DNA of 64,000 nucleotides, taken from the NCBI GenBank assembly GCA_003194525.1, contig NBIV01000133.1:147075-211074 (forward strand), written 5' to 3'. Shown here piece after piece: positions 32,640 through 43,840 of the stretch. Every line of letters starts with the position of its first letter. Position 1 is the stretch's first letter. Source of the DNA: Gracilariopsis chorda (taxonomy: Eukaryota; Rhodophyta; Florideophyceae; Gracilariales; Gracilariaceae). A program made the position numbers and the translations under genes. Below the pieces are notes generated by a model. That model made no database searches and was not told the DNA's origin. It saw only the letters and a list, made by a program, of their open reading frames with translations.

Positions 32640-34403
32640 CGAGTTTTCAAGTCCAAGCGTTTGAAGCTTGATTCAATAGACGCGGATAAAGGAGCTTTTC
32701 CACTGCTCTACGCTTACGGTGAGATTCATGCTCCCTATGATACAGCAACATATATTTCATCAAGGGAGCCAACAGCCGATACGAAAGGAGCCCAACATTT
32801 GCAGAACATTGCAAGCGAAGACTGTACACTGATAATGTGGTGCTGAACTCTGGTACTCTTCTTCAGCAATGGTTGCTTCGTACTAGCACAAACATTGAAG
32901 ACTTGAGACTTCGTTACTTGGAAACAGAACAGGTGAGAATGGTTTAAGAATGGGAGCTGCGGGCTGGAGCTCATACTGGAACAGATGAACTTGGCCTTCC
33001 CGGTAAACGCTTCCTTCTAGGTAATGACAAAAACTCTCCTGCGTACTGGAGACAAAAACGACTGGATGTGCAATCAATGGTCGCTTGATTGGGCTCCCCG
33101 ACACTTTTCGTCACAGTCAAAATTGACGGATGGTGGGAAGAGATCAAATGGTTTAGTATGGACACCGAAAACAACCCAGCATTTTCTCCACTGGGAGACA
33201 AAATCAATCCTTTTGATAAGCCAGATCTTATTACAAGAGTGTTCAACCAGTATGCGAATTCAATCATGAAGGATCTACAGACTCATTCAGAACAGCTCTT
33301 CGGCTTGAAATTCATTGGGATTGCCGCTAAACGTGAATGCTAGGAGAGAAATACTACACATCATCACATTCTTTTTTGTTGGACGGGGGTGATATTGAAG
33401 ATCCTGAGATAATTGACAGTATGATCAAATCCGAACTGCCTCGAGATGACTCGCCTGGATACCAGTAGTTCCGTACATTGGTGAAGAAATTCAGTATGAA
33501 CAGACGCTCTCCATATTTCCGTGGTTCGTACCTCTGACAGGAGCTACAGAATTGGGTATGTTCGACAAGAAATGGTGGCTTACGAAACGATAAATCAGTA
33601 CACAAACCGAGTCACCTACCGAAGAAGAAGCGCAGAAAATTTGGAAGTGGTCCCGTACAATCCAGATGTCACAATGAAGTACAAAGCTCACATTAATGTT
33701 GATAGAATCCAAGGAGGCCGCGCTGAAGCATACCTGATACGGTATGCTTTGAATAGTGCCTAAAAAAGGATTTGATCGTATCAAGTTGAATGGAAAGTTA
33801 ATGAAGTGCACAGAGCGACATGCGTCAGAATGAAATCAGAGCGTACATAAGAGCGAGAGTGGTGGGTGCAGTTGTAACAGCATAAAACCTCTTTGAGTTC
33901 AGGCATGTTCACATTCCTCCAACTGTACAAGCACTTGAGATACATCACCGTGGAGAGCGATAGGTTTTGATTCGAAACTTAAGACTGCTGACACTTCTGA
34001 AGCCTTCCCTGCTGACAAAGATATTTCAAACAACTCTTCTGGTAATGGACGTGGACTATATGACATAATACGAGCCAAACTCTGAAGAAAATGATAATTG
34101 ACGTTCGAATAAACAATTTTTTGTCGGGCATGGTCTATGTTAGACTCCCGCGTGTAAGAACATCTGATGATGTGTTACTGCTTCATTATGAAGACGACAC
34201 GCTCCAAAATGCGAATTATTTCCATCCAATGCCGGTAAGCATCAAAAACCGTGTTTTACAAGAAGCTGTAGACTTTGTACATGGGCGCCATAAACTTGAC
34301 ATAGTTTAGTTTATGCTTTAACCAAAATTTGTGCAGATATCTTATGCAAACCTTTGGCCGCGGCGCGAAGCGCCGCCTGCGGCCAAAGGCCGCTTTTCCT
34401 TGT
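32640..34403 (+). pseudogene. Helitron Rep/helicase remnant with internal deletion (copy 3)
   Basis: It lines up with Helitron proteins. The segments are RVFKSKRL, a FPLLYAYGE segment (about 32,690-32,730), GKRFLLGNDKNSPAYW (about 33,000-33,050), LFVTVKIDGWWEEI, PDLITRVFNQY (to 33,343) and VVPYNPDVTMKYKAHINVD (about 33,640-33,710). At 34,086-34,105 the Rep part is joined directly to the helicase C-terminus (YVRLPRVRTSDDVLLLH, frame 34091-34309); the several hundred residues of helicase that normally lie between are absent. The end is a GC-rich palindromic tail (34,360-34,395) followed by CTTGT. Several stops. It is a partner of copy 1 and shares its deletion junction. Confidence 0.8.
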
Positions 34404-34839
34404 TCGCCTTCTAATGGTCCTTGGAATATCTGAGCATGAGAAAACTTCATTTGGTTTACACCTTTGTGCGAAACGGAACATATCTACACTGCCTCCAAAT
34501 CGACTACATTGGCAACATTCGCACAGAATATCCGTTATTTGAAATAGGGCAGCTCGTAGTCGTTTGGAAACTAGTTGTACCCGCTCTTTAACTTTTCATC
34601 TGTTGATTCAACTTTTGCAATTAGCATACCAATGCCAACCTTACCGAGATCAATTAACAACCCTGTGCACTTAATGAGTAGCCCAATAACTGTCCAACAA
34701 CTACGAATTCTGCCCTAGCTGTGGCTTTGACCTTTGTTACGAATAGTACAAAACGAAGACACAAAGATGCCAAAATAATCCCATTTATTCAGTGCTAAAA
34801 CACGGCCAACTACCAGCAGACCTATGTGGCGCAGAAAAG
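34404..34839. other. intergenic region
   Basis: Spacer between the Helitron tail and the minus-strand LTR. Nothing recognisable. Confidence 0.4.
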
Positions 34840-35702
34840 TGTAGTGCAATACCCGCAAGCGGGACAACACACGAAGACGTTCGGAATCTTCCTCTCACGA
34901 GGGTAACACAGCGAACGGAGCCTCTCCGGATGAGCACGACGAAGTCGGGTTGTAAAGCCGAGGCTCACCCTCACGCCAAGCGGGGAGAGTTGAAACGGTA
35001 GGATTAGGATCACCAAGAATAGGAAAGCAGCCCTTCCAAGGAGTACGAGCCCACGTAAGTCGGGGAAGACGTCACGGGATACCGGCACAGGAGACACGCG
35101 TCAGCGGTGGCGAGCAACGACACAAAGGGGTAGCAACCACGAGAGTGGGGTAAAGGAAATACGGGGGATGCCCGATTGGGGGCGACGGGGGTGTGGGCCA
35201 ACGGGACCACGGAAAAAGGTGCAAAGGAACCCTATACAGGGGCGAGAACACGGCGGTGGTGAATTAAGTGACAAGTGCCCAAGGCAGTGATACTACTAGT
35301 GACGCAGGGTGGATAGGTCTACCGTTAGTAACGCGGCTTCAGCTCCGAGGAGCATAGAAGACTCGCGAAAGCGGAAAAGACTTAGAGCCAAGAAACCTGG
35401 TTGGGGAAGTTTACTCAGTGTCAGGGCGAGGTCGCGGAGCCACTATAAAGTGTAGTAATCTCCCTACTGTAGCGTAGATACATAATAAATAATAAATATA
35501 AGTTAACTAAATGTCCACACCGTGGTGCCAACCTCCTCTTGACTATCCGTGTCACACGTGGTCCACTCACGCCTTGGGCGGCACACGGCGCATGCACAGG
35601 TGTGCACCTGGCGCACAGTGCGGATCCGCTGAGGGCTGAGACACCCGTTAATAGCGGTAGTAATCATAAACACGCGAAAGCGGCAAAAACACCAAGTTCA
35701 CA
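34840..35702 (-). mobile_element. LTR (minus orientation) of the 24-kb element family
   Basis: Read on the minus strand it starts TGTGAACTTGG and ends TTGCACTACA, and shares the ordered blocks of the copies at 18,364 and 24,079 (CTTCCCCAAC, CCTCGTGAGAGGAAGATTCCGAACG). A purine run (AAGGAGGAAGA) immediately upstream in minus sense could be a polypurine tract, which would make it a 3' LTR rather than a solo LTR. No target duplication found. Confidence 0.55.
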
Positions 35703-35827
35703 GGGCATCGCTGAGTCTTCCTCCTTGAGGATTGCACTTCAAAAAGCATCAGCTTGCAGGCCACTAATTGTCTAAAATAATGCCTTTTGGGACATACAGA
35801 AAAGAACGAGAGGATTCTCAACAAGTA

Positions 35828-36918
35828 CTACATTGCGAAGAGTACAACGATATACCTGTTTGTGAAAATATTAGGGCCAAAATCTGCGAAAGGAGGATTC
35901 CTGTGATATATTTCATCTACGTTAGCATTGGGCCCAAGACATCGTAAAAATCCTGTTTCAAAGTGGCACCCAGCGCAGCTAAACGTATCAAAAGTTTGAC
36001 AAGTTAAAGACACTGAGAATTGCAAGGGTAATTCTAATTTACATCCGTTTAATGCCAAGATGCGATTGTACACCTTCCACGATGTACGTCCTTTCCTTCA
36101 ACAGTATATTTTCATTCGGAAGCGGTACAAAATTATAGCGTTTAAGTAATACGAAGCTCAGAAGGCTGACAAGAATTTCATCCATGAAATGAATTGGGAA
36201 ATACCAACTCGGAAACTTATATTGAGTCTCCAACATATCAGAAAGAGGAATAAGATCTGAAGTAAGAATGGTATTCATGCAGTGAAAAGCAGGGATCTCT
36301 TAATTGGAATCTAGGTTTGAATACGGTTAGAGAAGAAAGCAAAGAATGTTGGTAGAGATGCATACTTGGAGTTGATAAGACATATATTAAGAACTTATGA
36401 ACGGTGTTTGCTCACTAAACATAGCCTGCGGGAACATATGATCTTTTGCGCACGACGGTTTTTCGTGCGAGAGGAAGAACAGAACTCGGAAAGACGTTGA
36501 CGTTTCCTATATTACACGAATGGGCCATCTAGGTCGCTCTCAGTTTTACTGTCTACCACTTTTTACTTCGTTGGAACTTCATTTCTTGCCGGATTCTACT
36601 TGGCATGCCCAAGTCCGCACGTTTGTAAACTCTGCGACGCATTGGATGTCTTTTCTGCCTTGCTGGATTGCTTTTGATGCTGATTTACAGTTTTTGTCAA
36701 GATTTGGGTTCATAGCTGCTCTCTTAATGAAAATGTGAATCGGTGTCGAAGACTCTACAAGTGGATTTTGATCTCTCGGAACTTCTTTTATTATTCTCTC
36801 TGCGTCTTTTTCCGCCACTTTGCTTTGTAGACTTCAACCGCTTAAATTGATATAAGCGAAACCATCGTTCTAGAATACCTTCTATACTCGGAAGATCTGG
36901 ATGTCTTTCCTGATCCAT
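35828..36918 (-). pseudogene. degraded minus-strand frames, unknown
   Basis: Four frames (36724-36918, 36579-36818, 36039-36278, 35828-36073) each end where the next, in another frame, takes over, as in one frameshifted protein. They lie upstream, in sense, of the minus-strand LTR and could be internal coding sequence of that element. No domain recognised. Confidence 0.25.
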
Positions 36919-37027
36919 TTTCCATCGTTGTGAGACACGTGGTCAATTGGTTCTACTTTTACGCTACTCTTATCATGTAAAAGAGGCTGCTCTCTACTAA
37001 TACCTGAAGGTGGAACAAGATAAGAGG

Positions 37028-37032
37028 GAATG
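37028..37032. repeat. target-site duplication, left (GAATG)
   Basis: The 5 bp before the left LTR are identical to the 5 bp after the right LTR (42234-42238). This fixes the element ends. Confidence 0.85.
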
Positions 37033-37234
37033 TGTAACACTTCAAGCTTCTAAGAGACAGTTCTGTCACCCTTGTAGCACTTCAAGCTGTTCGGCCACAG
37101 TATAGTCACGTTGCGTATACATTAGGCTAGTGTAGTATTATTATAAAAGATGAGAGAAAGTCAAAGCTCCCTGAGAAAGAGAGAGCCCAGACAATCATTC
37201 ACCATTCCTACCCTTCATTTTGTTCAGTTTTACA
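37033..37234 (+). repeat. left LTR of the gypsy element
   Basis: Starts TGTAACACTTCAAG and ends TTTTACA. It contains a TATAAAAGAT word near 37,142-37,152 that could be the promoter. Confidence 0.85.
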
Positions 37235-37236
37235 TT

Positions 37237-37248
37237 TGGTAGCATCTG
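37237..37248 (+). promoter_or_regulatory. primer-binding site of the gypsy element
   Basis: TGGTAGCATCTG starts 2 bp after the left LTR. It resembles initiator-tRNA-Met-type primer sites (TGGTA...). The exact tRNA is not checked. Confidence 0.55.
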
Positions 37249-37290
37249 CTTTCGATCCTCACTTTACCACACAACACAGCTACTTTTACG

Positions 37291-38470
37291 ATGCCGATGG
37301 CACCTCAAACTCGCTCTCAAGCGCGTGCCCAAACTTACGATTCTAGGCCTACGTCTTCTACGACTAACTTATTGCCTCAGAACGGTGATACAGTATTTCA
37401 ACCGTCTGTCGTTATGTCGCCCTCGCAGAACTCCCTGACCGAAACCCCGTCTCAACATCAGGAACTCGTCGAGCACTCTCCTGATCCGGTTCCGCAACCT
37501 TTGGTATTTGGCTCGCTGTTGCAACGTTTGCTAATGCAGCAGGCTACAATGAAAGCTTAGGCGCCCCAGATTAGCAATTTGCAGAATCAGATGGCTTCTG
37601 CCCAGTCCTAAGCTCCAATTCAGGAGGTAGGTGGGTCAGCTTCTGTTCCATGTGCTCCGAATTGAAATTTGCATGGCAATATCCATTCTTATCTATCTGC
37701 CTTGTGGTCACATCAGCCTCTCCTGAGTGTATTGAAGTCCCCCAATTTCTCCGCCTACCATGCCAGGAATGTAAACGACCTTCATTAATGGTGCGGTCTT
37801 TGATTTCAGGTATGAAGAAAGTGACCAACCTCTGCCCCGGTGTGTCTGATGACCAGGAAGTGTATATCGCTGTCTTTCTACTACGAGATCATGTCGATCT
37901 CGAAACCCTTGCGCGACACATGAATGCTATTCTTTTCTCAACCTTTCAGTTCTTCAAGAAGCCATGTTACGAGATTTTGGGCCAGCTGATGAACGTGCTA
38001 TGGCGCGGTTGCTATCATCTAACTTTCTCCCAATGGGTCTCTTGAAACTCAAATTTCAAAGTTTAGGGAACTGGTTGACATTTGCCAGACACCAGTGTCC
38101 GAAGCATCTAAAGCGCTGCAACGTTCTTCAACAACTCTCTTTCGGAAGAAGATATCCGAGCGCTTTCCTGATGGCAGCCACAGCTCAATGGCTGACTTGT
38201 ACAAGTATGTACGCACTATGTACATCTCCGAGAAGTGACATGAATCTAGTTCTCAAAACAGCTAGCAGTCTAAACGTTCTTCGAAAAACAAGGTCTCATC
38301 CTCGCAGAAGGGAGATGATTCTAAGTCTTCGGATCCACGCCTTATCGGTAGGGACTCTGGCGCTGAGTCATGGGGACCGGCTGATGTTCGGGAAAGCTTG
38401 GAGAATGCTGTGTATCGGACAAATGATCGCTGCATGGAGTGTGTGTCAAGAAGCCTTGGAGTGATCCTCT
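37291..38470 (+). pseudogene. gag: gag of the gypsy element
   Basis: Starts at a true ATG 56 bp after the LTR with a Gln/Pro/Ser-rich N-terminus (to a stop at 37,558). Coding-like sequence then continues in several frames (37,650-38,045 and 37,964-38,464) with many stops. A Cys-containing segment near 38,425-38,450 may be a decayed zinc knuckle. Confidence 0.55.
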
Positions 38471-38476
38471 TCACCC

Positions 38477-38929
38477 GTGCCACAATACCGTGGGTCGAAC
38501 TCTGCCACATCGCCCGCTGAAGAACAAGGCAAAACACTAGTTACATCGCACGAAAGTGCGATTTCAAGCAGTTTTCTGGTTTTGCCAAAGTTGTCAGCCA
38601 TAGACACTGCTTCTGAAGGGGAAACGTTCTACGAAGGCTCTTTGAATGGGCAAAAGGTTGCCTTTAACGTTGATCCCACAGCCTCACACGCCTTCATGTC
38701 TCTTTGCTTGGCTAATCTTTGCACCGCCTCGCTCGTTCCTTCGGCTTTCATTTTCACCGAACTCGGCAACAACTCTACAGCCCTCATCTTTTTCGAGGCA
38801 CAGGGTGACAACGCTGTCGGCTATACATCTGCACCTATCTCTTTCTACGGCTTCGAGATGAACGAGGAAAACAAGGGTAGTCCACTGGTAACTATGGGCG
38901 GCGAGTGGCTCCGCTCCGTCCGCCCGTAG
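38477..38929 (+). pseudogene. protease of the gypsy element
   Basis: The segment GSLNGQKVAFNVDPTASHAFMS aligns with the retropepsin active-site region, but the usual D-[ST]-G-A is changed to DPTA, so the catalytic core is damaged. The frame is otherwise open for 150 codons. Confidence 0.6.
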
Positions 38930-39239
38930 GTCGATTGGGTTAATTACAATGTAACGTTCAGAAGCGCAGACATTTCCAGGTTTACAGTTCTTCCTCGACA
39001 AATGCCTCCATTGCAGACTCTCCACACAGAATCAATTGTGCCCACTGTGTCTTTCAAATGCCTGCGACGTTTGCTCAAACAAAAAGAATGTAACCCATAC
39101 GCCCTACGTTTGCAACGGTCTTTTTCAATCGACTGCCACCCCCAACTGGCCGCCATACTTCAGGAGTTCCAAGAGGGTTCGAAATAAGAACTAACTTATG
39201 ATGTCCCTCGTCAACCGAAACGAAACTTCAAGTTTAATT

Positions 39240-39880
39240 TCAAACACCACCAGCTGCCTCCCATACAGCTGGTGAGCAGATTCTCTAATAAAGAGCTTAA
39301 TCTACTCCACAGCAGTCTGTAAGAGGTCGTCAGCAAAGGACTCATCCGCCCTTCTTCTTCCCCGTTTGGTGCACGTGGTTTGTTTATTAAGAAGACTTCG
39401 GGACAACTCCTAATGGTTTGTGACTACAGAGCACTAAACCGAATCACGAATCCCGAGTCTACGGCACTGCCTCTAATCAACGAAGCGCTAGATCAAGTTG
39501 TTGGAGCGAAACATTTTTGCCAGATAGACCCTATAGAGGGCTATTATCCACTGCCCATCAAGGAAGAAGACTGACACAAGACCGCTATCCGCACACGCTT
39601 CGGTTCTTTCGAGTAGCATATCCTTCTCTTTGGGATATGCAAAGCCCCTGTCGCTTTTTCTGGCCTCATTGTTTTTCTCTTCCACCACCCCTACGGCTGT
39701 TGTCCAGTTGTGTACATTGATGACATTTTAGTTTACAGAAAGATAGTCAAGGAGCACAAAAAACACCTTCGTGCAGTCTTTGTGGCTCTCCGGAAACACC
39801 AACTCTAATCCAAACTGAGCAAGTGCGCTTCTGGTGTCACGCACGTCGATTTCTTAGGGCTTCATTTCTAGAACAAAGGG
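39240..39880 (+). pseudogene. reverse transcriptase of the gypsy element
   Basis: Recognisable blocks in order: GLIRPSSSPFGA, FIKKTSGQLLMVCDYRALN (39380 onward), LPLINEALDQ, KIEEDxHKTA and the catalytic YIDDILVYR, whose YIDD codons are at 39713-39724. Frameshifts near 39,610-39,700 and stops break the frame. It would copy the element RNA into DNA. Confidence 0.8.
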
Positions 39881-39899
39881 GTTTTTACTCAAAAACGAA

Positions 39900-40500
39900 T
39901 AACTCCGCCATTCAGAACTGGCCTACGCCTACCACACTCCGCCAGATTCAGCAGTTTGTTGGCCTTGTCAGTTTCTACCGTCGTTTCGTTAAGGGTTACG
40001 CTTCAATCGTACAAGCTGTTACCGATGTTATCTGCAGGCATTCTTTTCACTGGTCTGGCAAGGAAGCTCAATTTTTTTGGATCAATCAAACAGGCCCTAA
40101 CCACAGCTGCAGTTTTGGTCCACGTCAATCCGGAGAGACGGTTTTTCATCGCCATGGATGCCTCGAAATACGCTCTAGAAGCGACTTTTTCCAAGGACGC
40201 ACACCCAATTGCATTTTTGTCACACAATGTATCGGAGACAGCGTCAAACTTGGATACCAACAATCAAGAAATACTGGCCATCATGATTGCGCTACGAACT
40301 TGGAGCCCGTATCTCCGTGGCTGAAAGTTTACTCTGCTCACTGATCACGATCAAATCCGATTCCTTCAATCGAAGAGTAAGTTGACCGGAAGACAGTGTT
40401 GTTTGCTTGGAGAAATTCGAGAACATACTTTCGACGTCACGCATATCGCGGGGAAACGAAATGTTGTACCGGACGCACTCATACGAAGGCCAGATCATAT
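39900..40500 (+). pseudogene. connection and RNase H domain of the gypsy element
   Basis: WPTPTTLRQIQQFVGLVSFYRRF is followed by FFIAMDASKYALEATFS, HPIAFLSHNVS, EILAIMIALRTW and LLTDHDQIRFL, the standard gypsy RNase H series. The active-site Asp positions remain visible. Frameshift near 40,030 and a stop at 40,322. Confidence 0.8.
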
Positions 40501-41960
40501 TCCACCACAGCTCCGCTCGCTTTCCGTGCGCATGCTTGGGCTGCACAATCGTGTCTGCGCGGCTTACATGTCTGACCCCATGGCCATAGAATTGGTCTCG
40601 TACTTTCGAGACAGTTTGAAAACAACCTTTGGTAGCCTCCTCCGCACAATAAACAACTTTAAGCTCGTTGATGGTCTCTTGTTCTGGACAGTAACATCCT
40701 CTTTGAGGGTATATATTCCTGGCCAGTCTCTTCTCCCTGACATAATGGACAACGTTTATGGAGTTGGCCATCTTTGTGCCCAAGAGACCTACTCCTCTGC
40801 AGTGAAAAGCATTCACTGGCTGCTTATTTAGGGCGACAATTTACAATTTGTCCGCAACTGTCGTTCCTGTCAGGCTAACTTTTCGTCGAGGACTCCCTTG
40901 CAGGGTCTTCTACAGCCATTGCCGATCCTGAACTGATTTTGGGAGATGGTTTTATTTGACTTCTTAACGGAACTTCCCCGCTCGGATGCAGGGTATGATG
41001 CGATTCCTGTCTTTTCCCACTAGTTTTCCAAGCAGGCAATCTTCCTTGCCACTGACAAAGAAACAACGGCGAAGGATACAAAGGCATTTCTCGACATTTA
41101 TCTTTTCTTGAAGCATGGCTTTCCTTACAAACTTGTTTCTGATCGCGATCCAAAGATCCGCTCTCGGTACTGGCGTTTTGTTATGGTTTTTTCTCAACGT
41201 GCACTGCATACTTTCAACCGCCGATCATCTTCAAGCCGAAGGCTAATATGAAAATTTGATCCACACGCTTTCAGCTATGCTCCACATGTCGATACAGTCT
41301 TTGCATTCCGATTGGAACCATCTTCTGCCGATCCTTGAGTTTGAATACAACTCCTATCTCCAAGGTAGTACGAACTCTCCCCATTCAAAATCACCCTTGG
41401 CGACATTACTCATACACCGGTCACCCGAACTCTTTTGCGCGGTACGCAAATATCTAATGAAGCTCTAAACTACGTCGATAGGCGCAAAACATTGCTTTCG
41501 CTAGCTCGAGAAAACATGGCTGCCGCCGTTTCAAAGCAGAAGTTATACGATGAGAAGTTAAGAACTGACGTCTATTACAATCTCTGACATCTGGTTCTTC
41601 TGCATGCCCACAATCTTTCATTGACGCACCGTTCTTCGCTTCCAAAGAAGTGGCAATCATGCTTTATTGGTCCTTTTCGCATCTGAGGGGTGTTAGGTTG
41701 TTGTTACCTACCGTATCGAACTACGTTCTACGATGCGCCGAGCTCATGACGTTTTTCATATCTCAAAGCTTAAGGTGTTTTACTCTGACCAGGAGGGCCC
41801 GCTGGACATTTTAATCAACAACGAGGGTGGAATCGAACAAGAAGTTTTAGCTTTGCTTGGAAAGAAGAAGTTCACCATGAAGATTTACTATCTCGTACAG
41901 TTTGTCAGCTAGTCAACAGATGACGCAGTTTGCACCCCACGAAAATCACTTTCTCACTGC
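40501..41960 (+). pseudogene. integrase and chromodomain-like tail of the gypsy element
   Basis: A zinc-finger region (NCRSCQ, about 40,855-40,875) precedes the core with WEMVLFDFLTELPRS (first Asp), KLVSDRDPKIRSRYW (second Asp region) and the segment ENLIHTLSAML (Glu region). DWNHLLPILEFEYNS and a tail resembling chromodomain linkers follow. Several stops. It would insert the DNA copy. Confidence 0.75.
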
Positions 41961-42017
41961 AAAGAAATCTTGGCTTCTTTTCCTTCTGGTTAGAATTCGC
42001 GAGAACAGCTTCAGCCA

Positions 42018-42030
42018 AAACGGGGGTTAG
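42018..42030 (+). promoter_or_regulatory. polypurine-like tract of the gypsy element
   Basis: AAACGGGGGTTAG immediately precedes the right LTR, the expected site of plus-strand priming. Not a pure purine run, so only moderate support. Confidence 0.45.
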
Positions 42031-42233
42031 TGTAACACTTCAAACTAATAGGAGACAGTTCTGTCACCCTTATAGCACTTCAAGGTGTTCGGCAACAGTA
42101 TAGTCACGTTACGTATACATTAAGCTAGTCTAGTAATAATATAAAATAGGTGAGAAAGTCAAAGCTCCCTGAGAAAGCGAGGGCCCAGACATTCATTTAC
42201 CACTTTTTACCCTGAATTGTGATGAGTCTCACA
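42031..42233 (+). repeat. right LTR of the gypsy element
   Basis: Aligns along its whole length with the left LTR with scattered substitutions and small gaps, and is followed directly by the duplicated GAATG (42234-42238). Confidence 0.85.
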
Positions 42234-42238
42234 GAATG

Positions 42239-43379
42239 GATCCCGAAACAGGTACATGGTCCTTGCGCAAATCGTCAGTCAGAGGAGGCTGGACTGCATT
42301 CGAAGACAACCTGCAGTGAACTTAGTTCATGATGAGTTTAGTTGAGCGATAAGGTTCTTTTCAGCCTCCTCCAGAATTTAAATCAATGGTTCCTTGTCTC
42401 GTTGCATTTTCCTCTCTATAAAAAACGTGAATACTCAGCAGCGTAGAGCAGTGAATAAAACGAAGGACATCCCAAGCAATAATTGTTTGAGATCACGCAA
42501 TTTGTCTGAATGCTTCATTGTTATGGAACTGTACGTAAAGCAAGAAGGCTTAGCTTGAGGATTCTGCAAAGGACCTCGTTGGTATGTTCCTTTTATATCC
42601 TTTGCCAAATCTCTGTATACAGCGGGCACTGGTCATGTTCTGGCGCTGAGCTGTTGAGCTCCAATATCATCGTACGATAAAGGCGGTAGAACACTTCACC
42701 AGTAGAGGGAGTTGCCCAGGTTGGCTTGACTGTTTGGTAGTTCGGCTTCATGCGTCATTTCTGTGCAGTGGTTGAAATCATCACAACGGCTGTGGGCATG
42801 AAAAACCCTCAAGAAATGGCAATATAGAAGTGATAAAGAGTACTAGAATAGCAATTGGAGGGTCTTGAAGAAAGTCGAAGGTGATCGCTGGTGTGACCTT
42901 AGACCCCATTATATAACCTCTGTGATAGTGTTTCCGGAGGAAGTGGATAAAAAACAAATCAGGGTAGGAATGACTAGAAACGTAAAAGGCTACGCCAAAA
43001 CTGATAACACATTCAATTAGGCACAAACTACTCAAAGAAGCAAATGTTTGAGATTACCAATGTGCTCACGGGGCTACCTTCGTGGTTACCAATGGATGAA
43101 TTTACAGAACGAAGAAGGTTTAGAAGTACGACTGAGCTTGCGCGAAGTTTTGCAGTGATGAGAATTTCATGGTTGCATATCTGACAGCAATCCTCATTTA
43201 TACGGAGAGTGAGAGTCCGGTGCGAATGAAATTAAGCAAAACTCACAGGCTTGGAAGCGAAAAAATGCTGGATGTCCTCGCGAGAATGTGTTAATTTTGT
43301 TTGAAGCACTCTGCGCTACCTATCAATTGAACAAGTCTAGAATTTAAAAAGAGAAAAGAGAAAAACGAAGAATGCACGT
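42239..43379. other. intergenic region
   Basis: No gene or repeat recognised; AT-rich short frames on both strands. Confidence 0.4.
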
Positions 43380-43840
43380 GTGTATAATACATAATGATCT
43401 GAACATTTCTGAACGGATAATTTGCTTCCGGTCCAGAATAATGCACACATCTAATCGGAGACTACAGCTTCCGCCGACAAATACATACTTTGCGCCCCAG
43501 AAAAGCTGCAAAAATGTGTGGCGTGGATAGTGATCTGAAGGGGGTTTCTGGGAGGACGATTTGTTTCCACTCCTGTGTAATGCACACTTCTGAGTAAAAA
43601 ATACAGTTTCCCTGCGTAATTGTATACCTCGCGTTCCAGCACAGTCCTAAAATTGTGCATTGTGGAGAGAGAGATAATGGCAGTTTCTGAGCAGATCACT
43701 TGTGTCCGCTCTGACATGATGCATCTAGCTAGAGTTCAGAAGAGCAGATTTCATTTTCATGAGAAATGGTTATCGATCACTCTGGATATAATCCAAAGGA
43801 CGTACAGTTTCAGCGCATATGCACCAATGAGAAGATAATA
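43380..43840. repeat. 139-bp tandem repeat, about three diverged copies
   Basis: The word ATGCACAC or ATGCATCT recurs at 43,441, 43,580 and 43,719, exactly 139 bp apart. It is preceded each time by a TTGTTTCC-like block and followed by CAGTTTCC and CGCGTTCCAG-like blocks. No coding capacity. Confidence 0.7.

Larger units (their letters stand above)
37033..42233 (+). mobile_element. Ty3/gypsy LTR retrotransposon, full-length but degraded
   Basis: A 5.2-kb element with 202- and 203-bp LTRs (TGTAACAC ... ACA), a primer site, gag, protease, reverse transcriptase, RNase H, integrase and a chromodomain-like tail in the gypsy order, and a purine-rich tract before the right LTR. By eye the LTRs differ at roughly one position in six or seven, and every coding part has stops, so insertion is old. 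It is bounded by a perfect 5-bp duplication. Confidence 0.9.
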
